A DNA stretch of 64,000 bases, from assembly GCA_023433405.1 (NCBI GenBank), contig JAEZCT010000050.1, forward strand, positions 62,001 to 126,000. Direction: 5' to 3'. Shown here one piece after another: positions 53,880 through 61,715 of the stretch (within the stretch, counting starts at the first letter, position 1; every line of letters begins with the position of its first letter). The notes below the pieces were generated by a model, which was not told where the DNA came from, made no database searches, and saw only the letters and a list, made by a program, of their open reading frames with translations. Source of the DNA: Bacillota bacterium (GTDB taxonomy: Bacteria; Bacillota; Clostridia; Oscillospirales; Ruminococcaceae). The translations under genes were made by a program, and so were the position numbers.

Positions 53880-55088
53880 ATGAAGGTATTGGTGATTAAC
53901 GCAGGAAGCTCCTCGCTGAAGTACCAGCTCATTAACATGGAAAATGAGCTGGTCATTGCGAAAGGAAACTGTGAAAAGATTGGAATCAGCGGAGGGTTTA
54001 TCACGCACAAAACCGCTGACGGCAAGGTGATTGTGGAGGAGTCGGAATTTCCCACCCATGCGGAAGCTTTCATGAAGCTCAAGGATGTTCTTACCTCAGG
54101 CGAAGGCAAGGTTATTGAGAGTATGAACGAGGTTGCGGCGGTAGGCCACCGCATCGTACAGGGCGCAGAGCGCTTTACCGAGTCGGTTTTGGTAACCGAT
54201 CAGGTTGTAGACACCATAGAGGAGATTGCCGAGCTTGCGCCGCTGCACAACTATGCCCATGTGCTCGCCATCCGCGCCTGCCAGAAGGTATTGAGCAAGG
54301 ATGTCCCCCAGGTGGTGGTGTTCGATACCGCGTTCCATCAGACCATGCCCGAAAAGGCTTACATGTTTGGTGTTCCTTATGAATATTACGAGAAGTATCA
54401 CATCCGCCGCTATGGCTTCCATGGCACCTCTCACCGCTATGTCAGCAAGCGTCTGGCCCGCCTGTTGGGCAAGGACCCCGGAGAGCTTAAGATTATTACC
54501 TGTCACATCGGCAACGGTTCCTCCATTACGGCGGTGGACGGCGGCAGGTCGGTAGATACCAGCATGGGCTTTACTCCGTTGGGCGGCCTGATTATGGGAA
54601 CACGCTCCGGCTCTCTGGATCCCTCGGTCGTCACCTTTATTGCCGAGAAGGAGAACCTGACGGGCAAGCAGCTAAGCGACCTACTCAATAAAAAGTCGGG
54701 TTACCTCGGTCTATCGGGTGTGACCAGCGACGACCGCGATATCAGAAAGGCGGCGGCCGAAGGCAACGCCCGCGCAAGGATGGCTGTAACCATGCTGCGT
54801 TATCAGATTAAGAAGTACATCGGCGCATATTCCGCCGCGATGGGCGGTCTGGATGCCGTTGCGTTTACCGGCGGTATCGGCGAGAACTCCTTTGAGCTGC
54901 GCGGTGAGGTTTGTGAAAACCTCGGGTTCCTTGGCATAGAGCTTGATGAAAACAAGAACGTCGGGTTTAACGGCAAGGAGCACGACATTAGCACCGACAG
55001 CGCCCGGGTGCGCACCTGGATTGTTCCCACCAATGAGGAGCTGACCATTGCACGCGACACCATGGAGATTGTGGGTAAGCTTAAGTAG
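53880..55088 (+). CDS. ackA: acetate kinase
   Basis: 402 residues, ASKHA fold: acetate + ATP to acetyl phosphate, the ATP-yielding step in fermentation. VLVINAGSSSLKYQLI start (phosphate 1), VFDTAFHQTMPEKAY, RRYGFHGTSHRYVS, CHIGNGSSITAVDGG, GTRSGSLDPSVV and FTGGIGENSFELR are canonical. GGAGGAG precedes the ATG. No phosphotransacetylase neighbour is in the window. Ends at a strong terminator. Confidence 0.98.
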   Translation: MKVLVINAGSSSLKYQLINMENELVIAKGNCEKIGISGGFITHKTADGKVIVEESEFPTHAEAFMKLKDVLTSGEGKVIESMNEVAAVGHRIVQGAERFTESVLVTDQVVDTIEEIAELAPLHNYAHVLAIRACQKVLSKDVPQVVVFDTAFHQTMPEKAYMFGVPYEYYEKYHIRRYGFHGTSHRYVSKRLARLLGKDPGELKIITCHIGNGSSITAVDGGRSVDTSMGFTPLGGLIMGTRSGSLDPSVVTFIAEKENLTGKQLSDLLNKKSGYLGLSGVTSDDRDIRKAAAEGNARARMAVTMLRYQIKKYIGAYSAAMGGLDAVAFTGGIGENSFELRGEVCENLGFLGIELDENKNVGFNGKEHDISTDSARVRTWIVPTNEELTIARDTMEIVGKLK

Positions 55089-55122
55089 ACATACACTCCC
55101 TTGGCTTTTAAGGGGTAATGAT

Positions 55123-55150
55123 AAAAAAGCACCCTGAGGGGTGCTTTTTT
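55123..55150 (+). terminator. terminator of ackA
   Basis: AAAAAAGCACCC and GGGTGCTTTTTT around TGAG; perfect and symmetric, so it may also act on the minus strand. Confidence 0.9.
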
Positions 55151-55153
55151 GCT

Positions 55154-55258
55154 TATACTATTATCTGATTGAAAAGTATATAAAAAATCAAGTCAAAAAC
55201 TTTGATATATGGTTTTTGGCTTGATTTTTTATCAATACTTTCATCGAAGAATAGTATT
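55154..55258. repeat. interspersed palindromic element, long copy 4
   Basis: TATACTATTATCTGATTG at left, TTTCATCGAAGAATAGTATT at right, about 105 bp, with inner arms AAAAAATCAAGTCAAAAACT and GGTTTTTGGCTTGATTTTTT. The right end overlaps the TAA stop of the minus-strand gene at 55257-56783. Confidence 0.85.
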
Positions 55259-56783
55259 ATGTAAGGCTTTCGAGCTGGGTAATGAGCTTGCGAATGCGTT
55301 CAAGGGTAATTTTGCGCGCCCGCTGGGTGGGCGAAACCTTATCCAGTGTTCGGTCAAGGTGGCTGTATATGGCGGTGGTGAGGCTGGGCTGGTTGAGCGC
55401 GAAGATGGCGGGAGGCTCGGTTTTACGCACAATCAGCGCGCCGATATCATCCTTGGCAACAATGCTTACGTTAGTAAGTCCTTCGCCGGTGATGTAAAAA
55501 TTGTAGCCCGCCTGTTCCTCCAGCAGCCTTACAATGGCACGAAGATGAAGGGCATACTCCTGCGGGGTGTAGGGAATGGGCGAAATGCCGAACAGGGAGG
55601 TGTAGGGTACTGTAACCTGCCCTGCCCCTAATGCCTGGGAGTTGGGCAGAGAAACGTACTCGGTGTGGAGATGGTGGCTCAGGTTTTTATCAAACTGCGC
55701 GGCAAGCTCGTTTTGCGCGTTAATCAGTCTGCGGCGTATGGCCGGGTCTGCGATGGCGCGCCCTGCAATCGCGGAAAACAGCTCGGGAGGCATTGTGCTG
55801 ATGGATAAACAGTCGGAGCGGAAGATAACGTCACCAGGCTGGGAGAGGAACTCATTGACAAGATCAACCGACTTTGTGTTGTTGCGCAGGGTAACAATGC
55901 GCATGAGAGGGCGGCAAACAAACTGAAAATCCTCAAAATCCTTCTCCAGCGCGTGAACAAGCTGACGGTCGCTGTGAAAATAGGTGACCATATGCTCCTG
56001 CTTTAAATGCAGGCACTCGCTGTTTATTGCAAACAGCCCTTGGGCAATGAGGCGGGTGCGACAAAAGGTACCCTGCGTATACTTTGGGTAATAATAGGAC
56101 TCCACTGCCCCCGTCATGTACAGGGGCAACCAGGCCTCTACCGCAAGCAGCATTTGAGAGCTGTCGCGGCTGATGGTGTGTATAATCTTAATTTCGCAGC
56201 CAAGCTCTATAATCTTGCCGGTCATAAGCTCCCAGCGGTTTAGAAAGGAGTTGTCCTCAAACAGCCATTCCATCCCCTCGTCGCTGTAAAAGAACAGCTT
56301 GCAGGGCTTGCCGTAATCAAGCACCCGCATTAAAAAGCACAATATGGCCTCTCGCTTTCCGCTCATATCGTAGTAAACCTCGCATGTCGTATCCTGCCCC
56401 TTGGGGGCAAGGGTATCGGGAGGTGAGGCTCCCTTGCGGCTGTTTGTAAATACCGAGATTTCGCTGAGAAAGTTCTCCACCGCACTGCCCTGCTCGTGGT
56501 CGGAAAGCCAGATCTCCAGTGCCAGGGCAAGAAAATCCGACGGCTGCTTTTCGTAACGCATCCCAATCAGCTCACAGAGCGCGATCCTTTGGTAATCAAG
56601 CTTTGCCACATCGGCAAAATAGCGGGAAATTGAGGTGATAAAATGGTTCTTCTTTCCGGGTGCGCGGCTCCCGTTGCGCCAGCGGCTGATGAGTGAGGTA
56701 TCCACCGAAAGCGCAAGCGCAAGGCGGCTGTTGGAGACCGTAAAGGTCTGCATTAACACGCTAAGCTTCTCATGAAAGTACAT
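55257..56783 (-). CDS. HTH (XRE-like) domain protein, unknown function
   Basis: 508 residues, soluble. N-terminal residues about 5-45 look like an XRE-type helix-turn-helix (LSVLMQTFTVSNSRLALALSVDTSLISRWRNGSRAPG). The remaining 450 residues have no motif I know; mixed alpha/beta with several Tyr/Phe-rich stretches. AGGAGAAATG precedes the ATG. It is divergent from a small unknown gene, with a palindrome-rich AT-rich spacer between. Its stop codon lies in the end of an interspersed element. Large HTH proteins of this shape occur in Oscillospiraceae; role unknown. Confidence 0.7.
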   Translation of the reverse strand: MYFHEKLSVLMQTFTVSNSRLALALSVDTSLISRWRNGSRAPGKKNHFITSISRYFADVAKLDYQRIALCELIGMRYEKQPSDFLALALEIWLSDHEQGSAVENFLSEISVFTNSRKGASPPDTLAPKGQDTTCEVYYDMSGKREAILCFLMRVLDYGKPCKLFFYSDEGMEWLFEDNSFLNRWELMTGKIIELGCEIKIIHTISRDSSQMLLAVEAWLPLYMTGAVESYYYPKYTQGTFCRTRLIAQGLFAINSECLHLKQEHMVTYFHSDRQLVHALEKDFEDFQFVCRPLMRIVTLRNNTKSVDLVNEFLSQPGDVIFRSDCLSISTMPPELFSAIAGRAIADPAIRRRLINAQNELAAQFDKNLSHHLHTEYVSLPNSQALGAGQVTVPYTSLFGISPIPYTPQEYALHLRAIVRLLEEQAGYNFYITGEGLTNVSIVAKDDIGALIVRKTEPPAIFALNQPSLTTAIYSHLDRTLDKVSPTQRARKITLERIRKLITQLESLT

Positions 56784-57270
56784 TAATCATTTCTCCTGTT
56801 GCTCCAGTTTCATAAAGTCGGCGACCCCTGCCACTGAGCCGATGGCAACGGGCGTTAAGACCGATACAAACGGTGCGGGATTAGGGGGAGCAAGCACTGT
56901 TTGCCGTTAACTGTAAGCCCGACATTTTGCGGCGTATAAAATTATTGCTACTGAAGGGCAGTCTTTACGAAAGCCCCCAAAATAGTGAGTTGCAATGCTT
57001 AAATATTGACAAAAATAACGCTACAAATTACATCATAGCAATATTAGCGAAAAAAAGCAATATTATTGTCACAAAATAGTGACAATGCAATGTCAATGAC
57101 AAAACAATGCAAGTTATTGCAATATAGAAGACACATTATATAATGGAATAGTAAGCCATAACGGAGGGCAAGAAAAGGTATCTCAACAGCAATAATTAGA
57201 AAACCCCGTCGGATGAAAGCCGAAGGGGTTGGTACTTATTATTCTTATAAAACGATAAAGGAGTATTGCA
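56784..57270. promoter_or_regulatory. AT-rich divergent regulatory region with palindromes
   Basis: 487 bp. A perfect inverted repeat ATTGTCAC-AAAATA-GTGACAAT lies at 57065-57086, and AGCAATATTA occurs twice as a direct repeat (57037 and 57056). A promoter-like TTGCAA (57117), 16 bp, TATAAT (57139) faces the small gene at 57271. AACCCC...GGGGTT forms a hairpin at 57202-57230 in its leader. Candidate operators for the HTH protein. Confidence 0.6.
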
Positions 57271-57585
57271 GTGGGCTTTGATGTATGGATTTATACGGGC
57301 TTCTACAGCCGCAAGCGTTATACCTTTGCCGTTTTCGACGATGAGATCAGCCTAAACCCTGTTACCGGGTCTCGCAACGGGAGGGTCGCCATGACGACCG
57401 ATGAATTAAGCTGTGTATTTGTGGATGCTCAGTCAAGAGAAATGGTCATAGTCAGCGAAAAAGGTACCTACTATGGAAGGGTAGACCGGCATGAGAACAT
57501 CCGAGTGGTGGGAGAAATGCTCAAACAGCTGCCGGTGTGCGAAACGGCAGGCTTTGACACGGCGGAGGAAATGTGCTTAGGCTGA
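57271..57585 (+). CDS. small protein, unknown function
   Basis: 104 residues, GTG start with AAGGAG 7 bases upstream. Beta-rich, soluble, no signal peptide: MGFDVWIYTGFYSRKRYTFAVFDDEISLN then MTTDELSCVFVDAQSREMVIVSEKGTYYGRVDRHENIRVVGEMLKQLP. No family recognised. Transcribed away from the HTH protein and may be its target. Confidence 0.6.
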   Translation: MGFDVWIYTGFYSRKRYTFAVFDDEISLNPVTGSRNGRVAMTTDELSCVFVDAQSREMVIVSEKGTYYGRVDRHENIRVVGEMLKQLPVCETAGFDTAEEMCLG

Positions 57586-57621
57586 TTTCTTCTTTTCCTC
57601 AAAAACGTAAACCGGGCATAA

Positions 57622-57680
57622 GCCGCAAGCCGGCATAGCGCATTGCCGGTCTGCGGGTTATCATGAGACTCTGCCTGTTT
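57622..57680. repeat. hairpin repeat (second family), copy 2
   Basis: CCGCAAGCCGGCA and TGCCGGTCTGCGG form a stem. The following GGTTATCATGAGACTCTGCC matches the right flank of the hairpin at 8744 (GGCTTATCATGAGACCC). Confidence 0.5.
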
Positions 57681-57774
57681 GCTTTTAACGTGTGATATAC
57701 CAAATTAACTTATAATGCCTATGATGTCATCCTCCTTTGTATAGTGGAAACAGGAGAGTCGGTGTAAGCCTAGC

Positions 57775-58380
57775 CTAAGACTGAGGAAGTATACCAATAC
57801 CCTCCAGTAAAATCTTTAGCCCGATTAAAACCAGCGCAAGGCCGCCAATGCGCTCCGCGTTCTTTTGAAAACGTTCTCCCACCAGCTTGCCCGCGGTAAC
57901 CCCGACAACGGAAAGCAGCAGGGTGATAACCCCGATGAGGGTAATGGCAATAAAAATATTTACCTTAAAAAAAGCAAAGGTAATACCTGCGGCCATGGCG
58001 TCGATGCTTGTGGCAAGCGCAAGCGGCAGCATTCTCTTTGGGCTAAGCAGGGCAGCGGTTACCGTGCAGCTATCCGCGTTTTCCTCGCATTTGCAGGAGT
58101 CGTGATCCACCTTAAAGGTTTCCCATATCATCTTTAACCCTATAATTGAAAGAAGCGCAAAGGCAATCCAGTGGGCAAACTGGGTTATTTTATCCGAAAA
58201 TCCGGTTCCCAAAAGGTAGCCGGCAAGCGGCATGAGCGCCTGGAATCCTCCAAAATACAACCCCACAATCAGCGCAGTCCTCAGGCTCCGTTTGGGCGCG
58301 GCAAGGCCGGTGCATACCGCAACGGCAAATGCGTCCATGGAGAGAAAGACGGCAATCAACAACAGTTCCGTCAAGCTCAT
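57775..58380 (-). CDS. mntP: manganese efflux pump MntP
   Basis: 201 residues from the ATG at 58380 (the frame is open to 58410). Six membrane segments in two repeats. Conserved Asp residues: FLSMDAFAVAVCTGL (about 13-27) in the first helix and LATSIDAMAAGITFAFF in the fourth. The loop between (SCKCEENADSC) is Cys-rich. It exports Mn2+. Directly downstream of a yybP-ykoY riboswitch, which supports the assignment. Confidence 0.93.
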   Translation of the reverse strand: MSLTELLLIAVFLSMDAFAVAVCTGLAAPKRSLRTALIVGLYFGGFQALMPLAGYLLGTGFSDKITQFAHWIAFALLSIIGLKMIWETFKVDHDSCKCEENADSCTVTAALLSPKRMLPLALATSIDAMAAGITFAFFKVNIFIAITLIGVITLLLSVVGVTAGKLVGERFQKNAERIGGLALVLIGLKILLEGIGILPQS

Positions 58381-58495
58381 ATTCTTTTTTCCTCTTTCCT
58401 CAAATTCCACATACAGCCTAAAGGCTAGCCCCTTTAGGCAATGGCAAAGCTTGCAAGCCGCAGCCTTGCGGCATAACCTTGCCTATATAAAAATA

Positions 58496-58700
58496 AAAAA
58501 ACTCAGGTATAACCATTTTGGCTAAACCTGAGTGATGTTAAGCATACTGCGCGCAAGTACGCGAAAACGACCCTTCATGCATAGCCATAACAGTTATACA
58601 TGAGTCTCGTTAATTAAGGTAAGCCAGACCAGCGAACCGGTCAGTATGTTGACTTACCGCACAACTTGTGCTAACTACTCCCTCACGAGCATTCTTATTA
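58496..58700 (-). ncRNA. yybP-ykoY Mn2+ riboswitch upstream of mntP
   Basis: On the minus strand the conserved blocks GAGGGAGTAG (near 58684-58675) and ACGAGACTCATG (near 58612-58599) frame a paired region containing GGTAAGTCAACAT and TGGCTTACC. This is the two-block pattern of the yybP-ykoY aptamer. A terminator, ACTCAGGTTTAGCC...GGTTATACCTGAGT then TTTTTTTA (58533-58496), follows before mntP, so Mn2+ binding probably relieves termination. Confidence 0.88.
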
Positions 58701-58735
58701 TTGTTAATTACATTTGGCGTAATTAACTTCTATCT

Positions 58736-58764
58736 ATTATATGGTCTACGGAGCAGAAAGTCAA
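58736..58764 (-). promoter_or_regulatory. sigma-A promoter of the riboswitch-mntP transcript
   Basis: Minus strand TTGACT (58764-58759), 17-bp spacer, TATAAT (58741-58736), about 35 bases before the aptamer. Confidence 0.85.
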
Positions 58765-58977
58765 GAAAAACACGACGAAAATCAGAGGATCGGGTCGGCG
58801 GGCAGGAAAATGGGAGAACAAAAAGGAAATTTTTGCATTTAAATTAAGGATGAAACTAGAATATCACAAACGGAAGGAGATGGGCGGACGGAGGATAAGC
58901 GCCGCGCAGTGGAGCTGTCGTTTTGGAATAAATCCTAAATACGATGGTTTAATATGAAATGCCGGGTTTTTTGGAAA

Positions 58978-59007
58978 TTGACAGGGACAAGATAAAGAGG
59001 ATACAAT
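58978..59007 (+). promoter_or_regulatory. sigma-A promoter of the MFS gene
   Basis: TTGACA (58978-58983), 18-bp spacer, TACAAT (59002-59007). It leaves a leader of about 110 bases. Confidence 0.75.
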
Positions 59008-59013
59008 GAGAGG

Positions 59014-59110
59014 CGTGGCGAAGACCACACATGCGCCGCCCCGCTAGAGGGAACAGATTTTTCTCCCTTTACCTTGTATTCCCTCCACAGGGGGCACGGG
59101 GCTGCTTTGA
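59014..59110 (+). promoter_or_regulatory. candidate structured leader of the MFS gene
   Basis: GAGGGAA (59047-59053) can pair with TTCCCTC (59079-59085) or, in part, with CTCCCT (59063-59068). The downstream CCCT can pair instead with AGGG at 59089-59092. Mutually exclusive stems suggest a cis-regulatory RNA. No known riboswitch class was recognised. Confidence 0.35.
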
Positions 59111-59125
59111 AAGGAACTCTTTATT

Positions 59126-60316
59126 ATGACAATATTACTGCTTATACTAATCTACCTTGCGTTTATCAGCCTAGGGCTGCCCGATTCCCTGCTGGGTGCG
59201 GTATGGCCCGCCGCATATCCTGAGTTTGGCGTACCCTACAGCTTTGCAGGAATCTATTCCGTCGCAATATTCTTATCCACCGTTCTCTCCTCCATGTTCA
59301 GTGCGCACGTTATCCGCCGCTTTGGAACCGGAAAGGTCACCGCTGTGAGTGTAGGGCTGACGGCAACCGCGCTGATGGGCATATACTTTGCGCCCTCCGC
59401 GCTATGGCTGTTAGCCATGTGCCTGCCCCTTGGTCTTGGCGCTGGGGCGGTGGATGCGGGACTTAACGCCTATGTGGCGGAGCATTACAAATCCCGACAT
59501 ATGAGCTGGCTGCACTGCTTTTGGGGGGTAGGCGCGATGGCGGGACCCATCCTGCTCTCGCGTTACATAGAAGCTGGCAACTGGCGGGGAGGCTACCGGC
59601 TCATTTCGTTCCTTCAATTCGGATTGTGTGCGGCGCTGCTTATTGCCATCCCCCTGTGGGGTAAGGTTGCCCGATTAAACGAGGGCAAGGAGCTGCGGGG
59701 AGAAGGCAAAGAAAGAACCGTCGGGCTTATTGCGGCGCTGCAAATTAAGGGTGTAAAGCCCGCGCTGCTCTCCTTTTTATTTTACTGCGGCGTGGAAACA
59801 ACGGTGGGTCTTTGGGGCGCAAGCTACTTAAGCAGTGTAAAAGGCTTCTCACCCGCCCAATCGGCGGGGCTCATTTCCGTTTTCTTCTTCGGCATTACAA
59901 TCGGGCGGTTTTTAAACGGCTTTGCGACAATAAAGCTTTCCAACCGGGTGCTGGTGCGCACCGGTATATTAACCACCGCGGTCGGCATTGTGGTCTTGCT
60001 TCTGCCGCTGCCAGAAAGCATAGCGGTGGTTGGCCTTGGGTTAATCGGCTTTGGCTGCGCGCCGGTGTTCCCCTGCCTGCTGCATGAAACCCCTGTGCTG
60101 TTTGGAAGGGAGAACGCGCAAGCCATTATGGGCTTTCAGCTTGCGTCGGCCTATGTGGGATGCAGCTTAATGCCGCCGTTGTTCGGCCTAGTGGCGCAAA
60201 TCACCTCGCTCGCACTGTTCCCGGTGTGCGTTCTTTTATTTGCAGGAGGCTTGTTTGCTTGTACGGAGCGTGTGGGGGCGTTATCACGGCAAACAGCGAA
60301 ACCTGCGGCGGAATAA
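59126..60316 (+). CDS. MFS transporter
   Basis: 396 residues, twelve predicted helices. The first helix has LIYLAFISLGLPDSLLGAVWPAAYPEFGVPYSFAGIYS; WLHCFWGVGAMAGPILLSRYI lies in helix 5 and GITIGRFLNGF between helices 8 and 9. Glucose/fucose-permease-like architecture. Substrate unknown. AAGGA lies about 12 bases before the ATG. Confidence 0.88.
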   Translation: MTILLLILIYLAFISLGLPDSLLGAVWPAAYPEFGVPYSFAGIYSVAIFLSTVLSSMFSAHVIRRFGTGKVTAVSVGLTATALMGIYFAPSALWLLAMCLPLGLGAGAVDAGLNAYVAEHYKSRHMSWLHCFWGVGAMAGPILLSRYIEAGNWRGGYRLISFLQFGLCAALLIAIPLWGKVARLNEGKELRGEGKERTVGLIAALQIKGVKPALLSFLFYCGVETTVGLWGASYLSSVKGFSPAQSAGLISVFFFGITIGRFLNGFATIKLSNRVLVRTGILTTAVGIVVLLLPLPESIAVVGLGLIGFGCAPVFPCLLHETPVLFGRENAQAIMGFQLASAYVGCSLMPPLFGLVAQITSLALFPVCVLLFAGGLFACTERVGALSRQTAKPAAE

Positions 60317-60350
60317 TGCTGCAAAGCAAAGGATTAGGGATAGGAAATAA

Positions 60351-60403
60351 AATCGTACCAGGGGTGCTGCAAAACAAAAAATTGCAGCACCCCTGGTACG
60401 ATT
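60351..60403. terminator. perfect 22-bp bidirectional terminator
   Basis: AATCGTACCAGGGGTGCTGC plus AA pairs perfectly with the right arm ending CCTGGTACGATT, around AACAAAAAA. It lies between the convergent MFS gene and the methyltransferase-like gene and resembles the hairpin at 63. Confidence 0.88.
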
Positions 60404-60414
60404 ATTATGGTCTG

Positions 60415-61596
60415 TTAGTATAATATCGCGCCGTATTGCTCTGCCAGCGCGGCAAGCTTCGCTTTATCGATATAGCTTCGGGAATCCACCAGCGCAAGCC
60501 CCTGAAACTGAATCAGCGCGGCCTCAAGCGCAGTCTCGTCGTCCGATTGCAAAATAACCGGCAGGGTAGCCATATGGGCGTTTGCGGCAAACAGCGCGGC
60601 GTCTTCTGCACAAACGATGGAGACGGCAATCGCGTCATAGCCTTCTGCTTCCGCGTCTAAAAGCTCCTCGCCCATATCCAGTGAGCAGGTCAGCGTGGGG
60701 CTTGCGGTGAGCGCCGCGGGGATAAAATACGCCTCTTTATGCCCCGAAGCCAGCCTTTCTCCTTCCGCCTTTTTGGCGGTGCGCAGGTTGGGACGGTAGC
60801 TGCCTAGCCTCATTGCGGTCGCCTCGATATGCGCGGGGGTCGCGCCGCTGCCGCCGCAAACAATATCCGCGCCCATACACACCAGCTCCTCCAAAACGGC
60901 GGCAAACTCGTGGGGGGTAAGGGTACGCGGGGATAAGTCCTCCTGCCAATGGGCATCCACTCGCGCAATCAAAGGAATGCGCGAATAGGGGTACAGGCGG
61001 GCGATCGCTTTTTTGACAATGGCGGGGTCACCCGCGCCGCTTACCCCAAACGCCGCCGCGCCCAGCGCCTCGGCGGCCATCAGGCAGGCAAGTAGATCCG
61101 CGTCCCACGAGGGTGTGCGAAGCTCGTCGCTTACCGGTACGGTGGCATAAACCGCAAGACCGGGGGAACGCGCCGCAAGCAGCGCCGCACGAAGATCCAC
61201 CACATTCGTAAACTCATCCAAAAACAAAAAGTCAACGCCGCTTTGGGCAAGCGCGCTCATCTTTGTGCGGTAGTCGGCAATCAGGCGAAAGAAGGTGGAT
61301 TCGCCAAAGGGCTGAATCTCAATTTCAGAAAGTGTCACCGTACCGCCGACCGGGACGCGGCTGTTTGCGGCGGTAACGGTGCCGAGTGCCAGCAGTGCGT
61401 TTTGCTCCGGGGTAAGCACCGTATGGGCGGGGGACAGCACCGCCCTTGCTCCCGCAAGGATATACCCCTCCGTAAGTTCCCATAGGCGCACGTCGCCGGT
61501 TAGCAGGGCATCTCCCTGCGCGGAAAGCGTGACTTTGCCGTTAAGAAGCAAGGGGCGTATATCGGGTATTTCCATGAACTTTATGATTACCTCCAT
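60415..61596 (-). CDS. degenerate homocysteine S-methyltransferase-like protein with partial pterin-binding tail
   Basis: 393 residues. Residues about 10-270 have the Hcy S-methyltransferase barrel pattern of MetH N-termini, ending in IVCGGSGATPAHIEA, which aligns with the GGCCGTTPEHI zinc motif. The two zinc Cys are Gly249 and Ser250, and the third ligand (GINC-type) reads GVSG near 184-187. DGAMGT near the start reads NGKVTL. Residues about 310-393 resemble the first third of a pterin-binding domain (LEAALIQFQGLALVDS), then stop. So this looks like a truncated MetH without cobalamin domains and without zinc ligands. Homocysteine methylation is unlikely; what remains is unknown. Confidence 0.72.
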   Translation of the reverse strand: MEVIIKFMEIPDIRPLLLNGKVTLSAQGDALLTGDVRLWELTEGYILAGARAVLSPAHTVLTPEQNALLALGTVTAANSRVPVGGTVTLSEIEIQPFGESTFFRLIADYRTKMSALAQSGVDFLFLDEFTNVVDLRAALLAARSPGLAVYATVPVSDELRTPSWDADLLACLMAAEALGAAAFGVSGAGDPAIVKKAIARLYPYSRIPLIARVDAHWQEDLSPRTLTPHEFAAVLEELVCMGADIVCGGSGATPAHIEATAMRLGSYRPNLRTAKKAEGERLASGHKEAYFIPAALTASPTLTCSLDMGEELLDAEAEGYDAIAVSIVCAEDAALFAANAHMATLPVILQSDDETALEAALIQFQGLALVDSRSYIDKAKLAALAEQYGAILY

Positions 61597-61715
61597 TAGC
61601 TTGGCCCAGTTTCTATTACCCGTCGCTCATCCCGCTTCAGCCAGCGCAGGAGAGTGGCAAGCGGTGCCGGGAAAATGGCTTTTATACGTTTCCCGCAGTA
61701 AAAACGGGGATTGTA

